Below, piece by piece: positions 7,548 through 7,765 of a stretch of 7,765 bases of DNA. The position numbers and the translations under genes are program-made. Positions within the stretch are counted from its first letter, which is position 1, and each line of letters begins with the position of its first letter. Source of the DNA: Caldisericaceae bacterium (lineage in GTDB: Bacteria > Calditrichota > Calditrichia > Calditrichales > Calditrichaceae); assembly GCA_021160885.1 (NCBI GenBank), contig JAGHBR010000332.1:1-7765 (forward strand), written 5' to 3'. Below the pieces are notes generated by a model. The model had not been told where the DNA came from and ran no database searches. It saw nothing but the letters and a program-made list of their open reading frames with translations.

Positions 7548-7583
7548 AAAACTGGTTCGGGCTTACACCTGAACCAGTTTTTT
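7548..7583 (+). terminator. Intrinsic terminator closing the four-gene unit
   Basis: A 14-bp stem (7548-7561 with 7568-7581) includes ACTGGTTC pairing with GAACCAGT, has one G-T wobble (7559/7570) and a 6-nt loop, CTTACA. A run of six T begins within the 3' arm (7578-7583), followed by more T-rich sequence. It lies 18 nt after the lipoprotein stop codon. It is the only good hairpin plus T-tract between genes in the window, so it probably ends the operon and separates it from the next gene. Confidence 0.88.
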
Positions 7584-7618
7584 ATTGCTTTTCTTAAAAA
7601 AACGCAAATTAATTAATT

Positions 7619-7765
7619 ATGAAAAATAACCACTTAAATGAAGGAAATATGTATAAATTTTGGCATCTTTCAGTAATATTCCTATCATTAATTTTGAATC
7701 TCTACTGTTTAGCCAATAATAATGTGCAAAAACAGATTCCATTACCGGAACATCCACGACCGGAT
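7619..7765 (+). CDS. Start of a secreted protein, probably glycoside hydrolase family 2 (cut off by window end)
   Basis: Only 49 codons are visible; the frame is open to the window edge. A second in-frame ATG at 7649 gives a more compact signal peptide (MYKFWHLSVIFLSLILN, cleavage near CLA before NNN). It has GAAGGA upstream at 7640-7645, though only 3 nt away. The ATG at 7619 has no such site, so translation may start at 7649. The first mature residues include IPLPEHPRPD. From memory of the family, PLPEHPRPD-like strings open many GH2 enzymes (beta-galactosidase, beta-glucuronidase and relatives), just before their WxNLNGxW motif; that motif would lie beyond the window, so the call is tentative. 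The Cys before the cleavage site is preceded by NLY, a poor lipobox. The gene follows a strong terminator and so probably has its own promoter, or depends on readthrough. Confidence 0.6.
   Translation, partial: MKNNHLNEGNMYKFWHLSVIFLSLILNLYCLANNNVQKQIPLPEHPRPD

Noticed and set aside
7619..7765. Lipoprotein call for the cut-off gene because of a Cys near the end of the signal peptide
   Set aside because: The residues before the Cys are NLY; a Tyr at -1 does not fit the lipobox, while CLA followed by NNN fits ordinary signal peptidase cleavage.
1..7765. CRISPR arrays, tRNA or rRNA genes, insertion sequences, phage genes
   Set aside because: No spaced direct-repeat array, no tRNA-like cloverleaf, no transposase or integrase motifs and no terminal repeats were seen.

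Overview
The window is AT-rich and looks like part of a Gram-negative genome from the FCB group (Bacteroidota relatives). Three things suggest this: a TonB-dependent receptor with an N-terminal carboxypeptidase-regulatory-like domain, a protein ending in a type IX secretion (T9SS)-like C-terminal domain, and a PorV/PorQ-family outer-membrane barrel. The genes carry clear Shine-Dalgarno sequences (AAGGAGG or GGAGG at three of the four complete genes). That fits early-branching FCB lineages such as Calditrichota, KSB1 or Marinimicrobia better than classical Bacteroidia, where such sites are usually weak. The lineage is an inference from gene content, not a measured placement.

Layout: positions 1-230 hold a non-coding leader with unusual structure: a 12-bp perfect inverted repeat, an inner hairpin, three ATGG units at exact 11-nt spacing, and a separate 12-bp palindrome. 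Four same-strand genes follow with short gaps of 35, 24 and 55 nt: a 997-aa TonB-dependent receptor (231-3224), a 726-aa secreted protein with FN3-like and T9SS-like C-terminal domains (3260-5440), a 328-aa PorV/PorQ-family barrel (5465-6451), and a 340-aa lipoprotein with an Ig/PKD-like domain and a LamG domain (6507-7529). A strong intrinsic terminator (7548-7583) closes this unit. A fifth, cut-off gene begins at 7619 or 7649; its signal peptide and first mature residues resemble the start of glycoside hydrolase family 2 enzymes.

Working model (inference): the set resembles a glycan-acquisition locus without a SusD. The LamG lipoprotein and the secreted FN3/CTD protein would bind substrate at the cell surface, the PorV-like protein would help export or anchor the CTD protein, the receptor would import the ligand using TonB energy, and the downstream GH2-like enzyme would cut it. 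No substrate can be named from the sequence. The large N-terminal part of the 726-aa protein matches no family I can name and is the most novel protein in the window.
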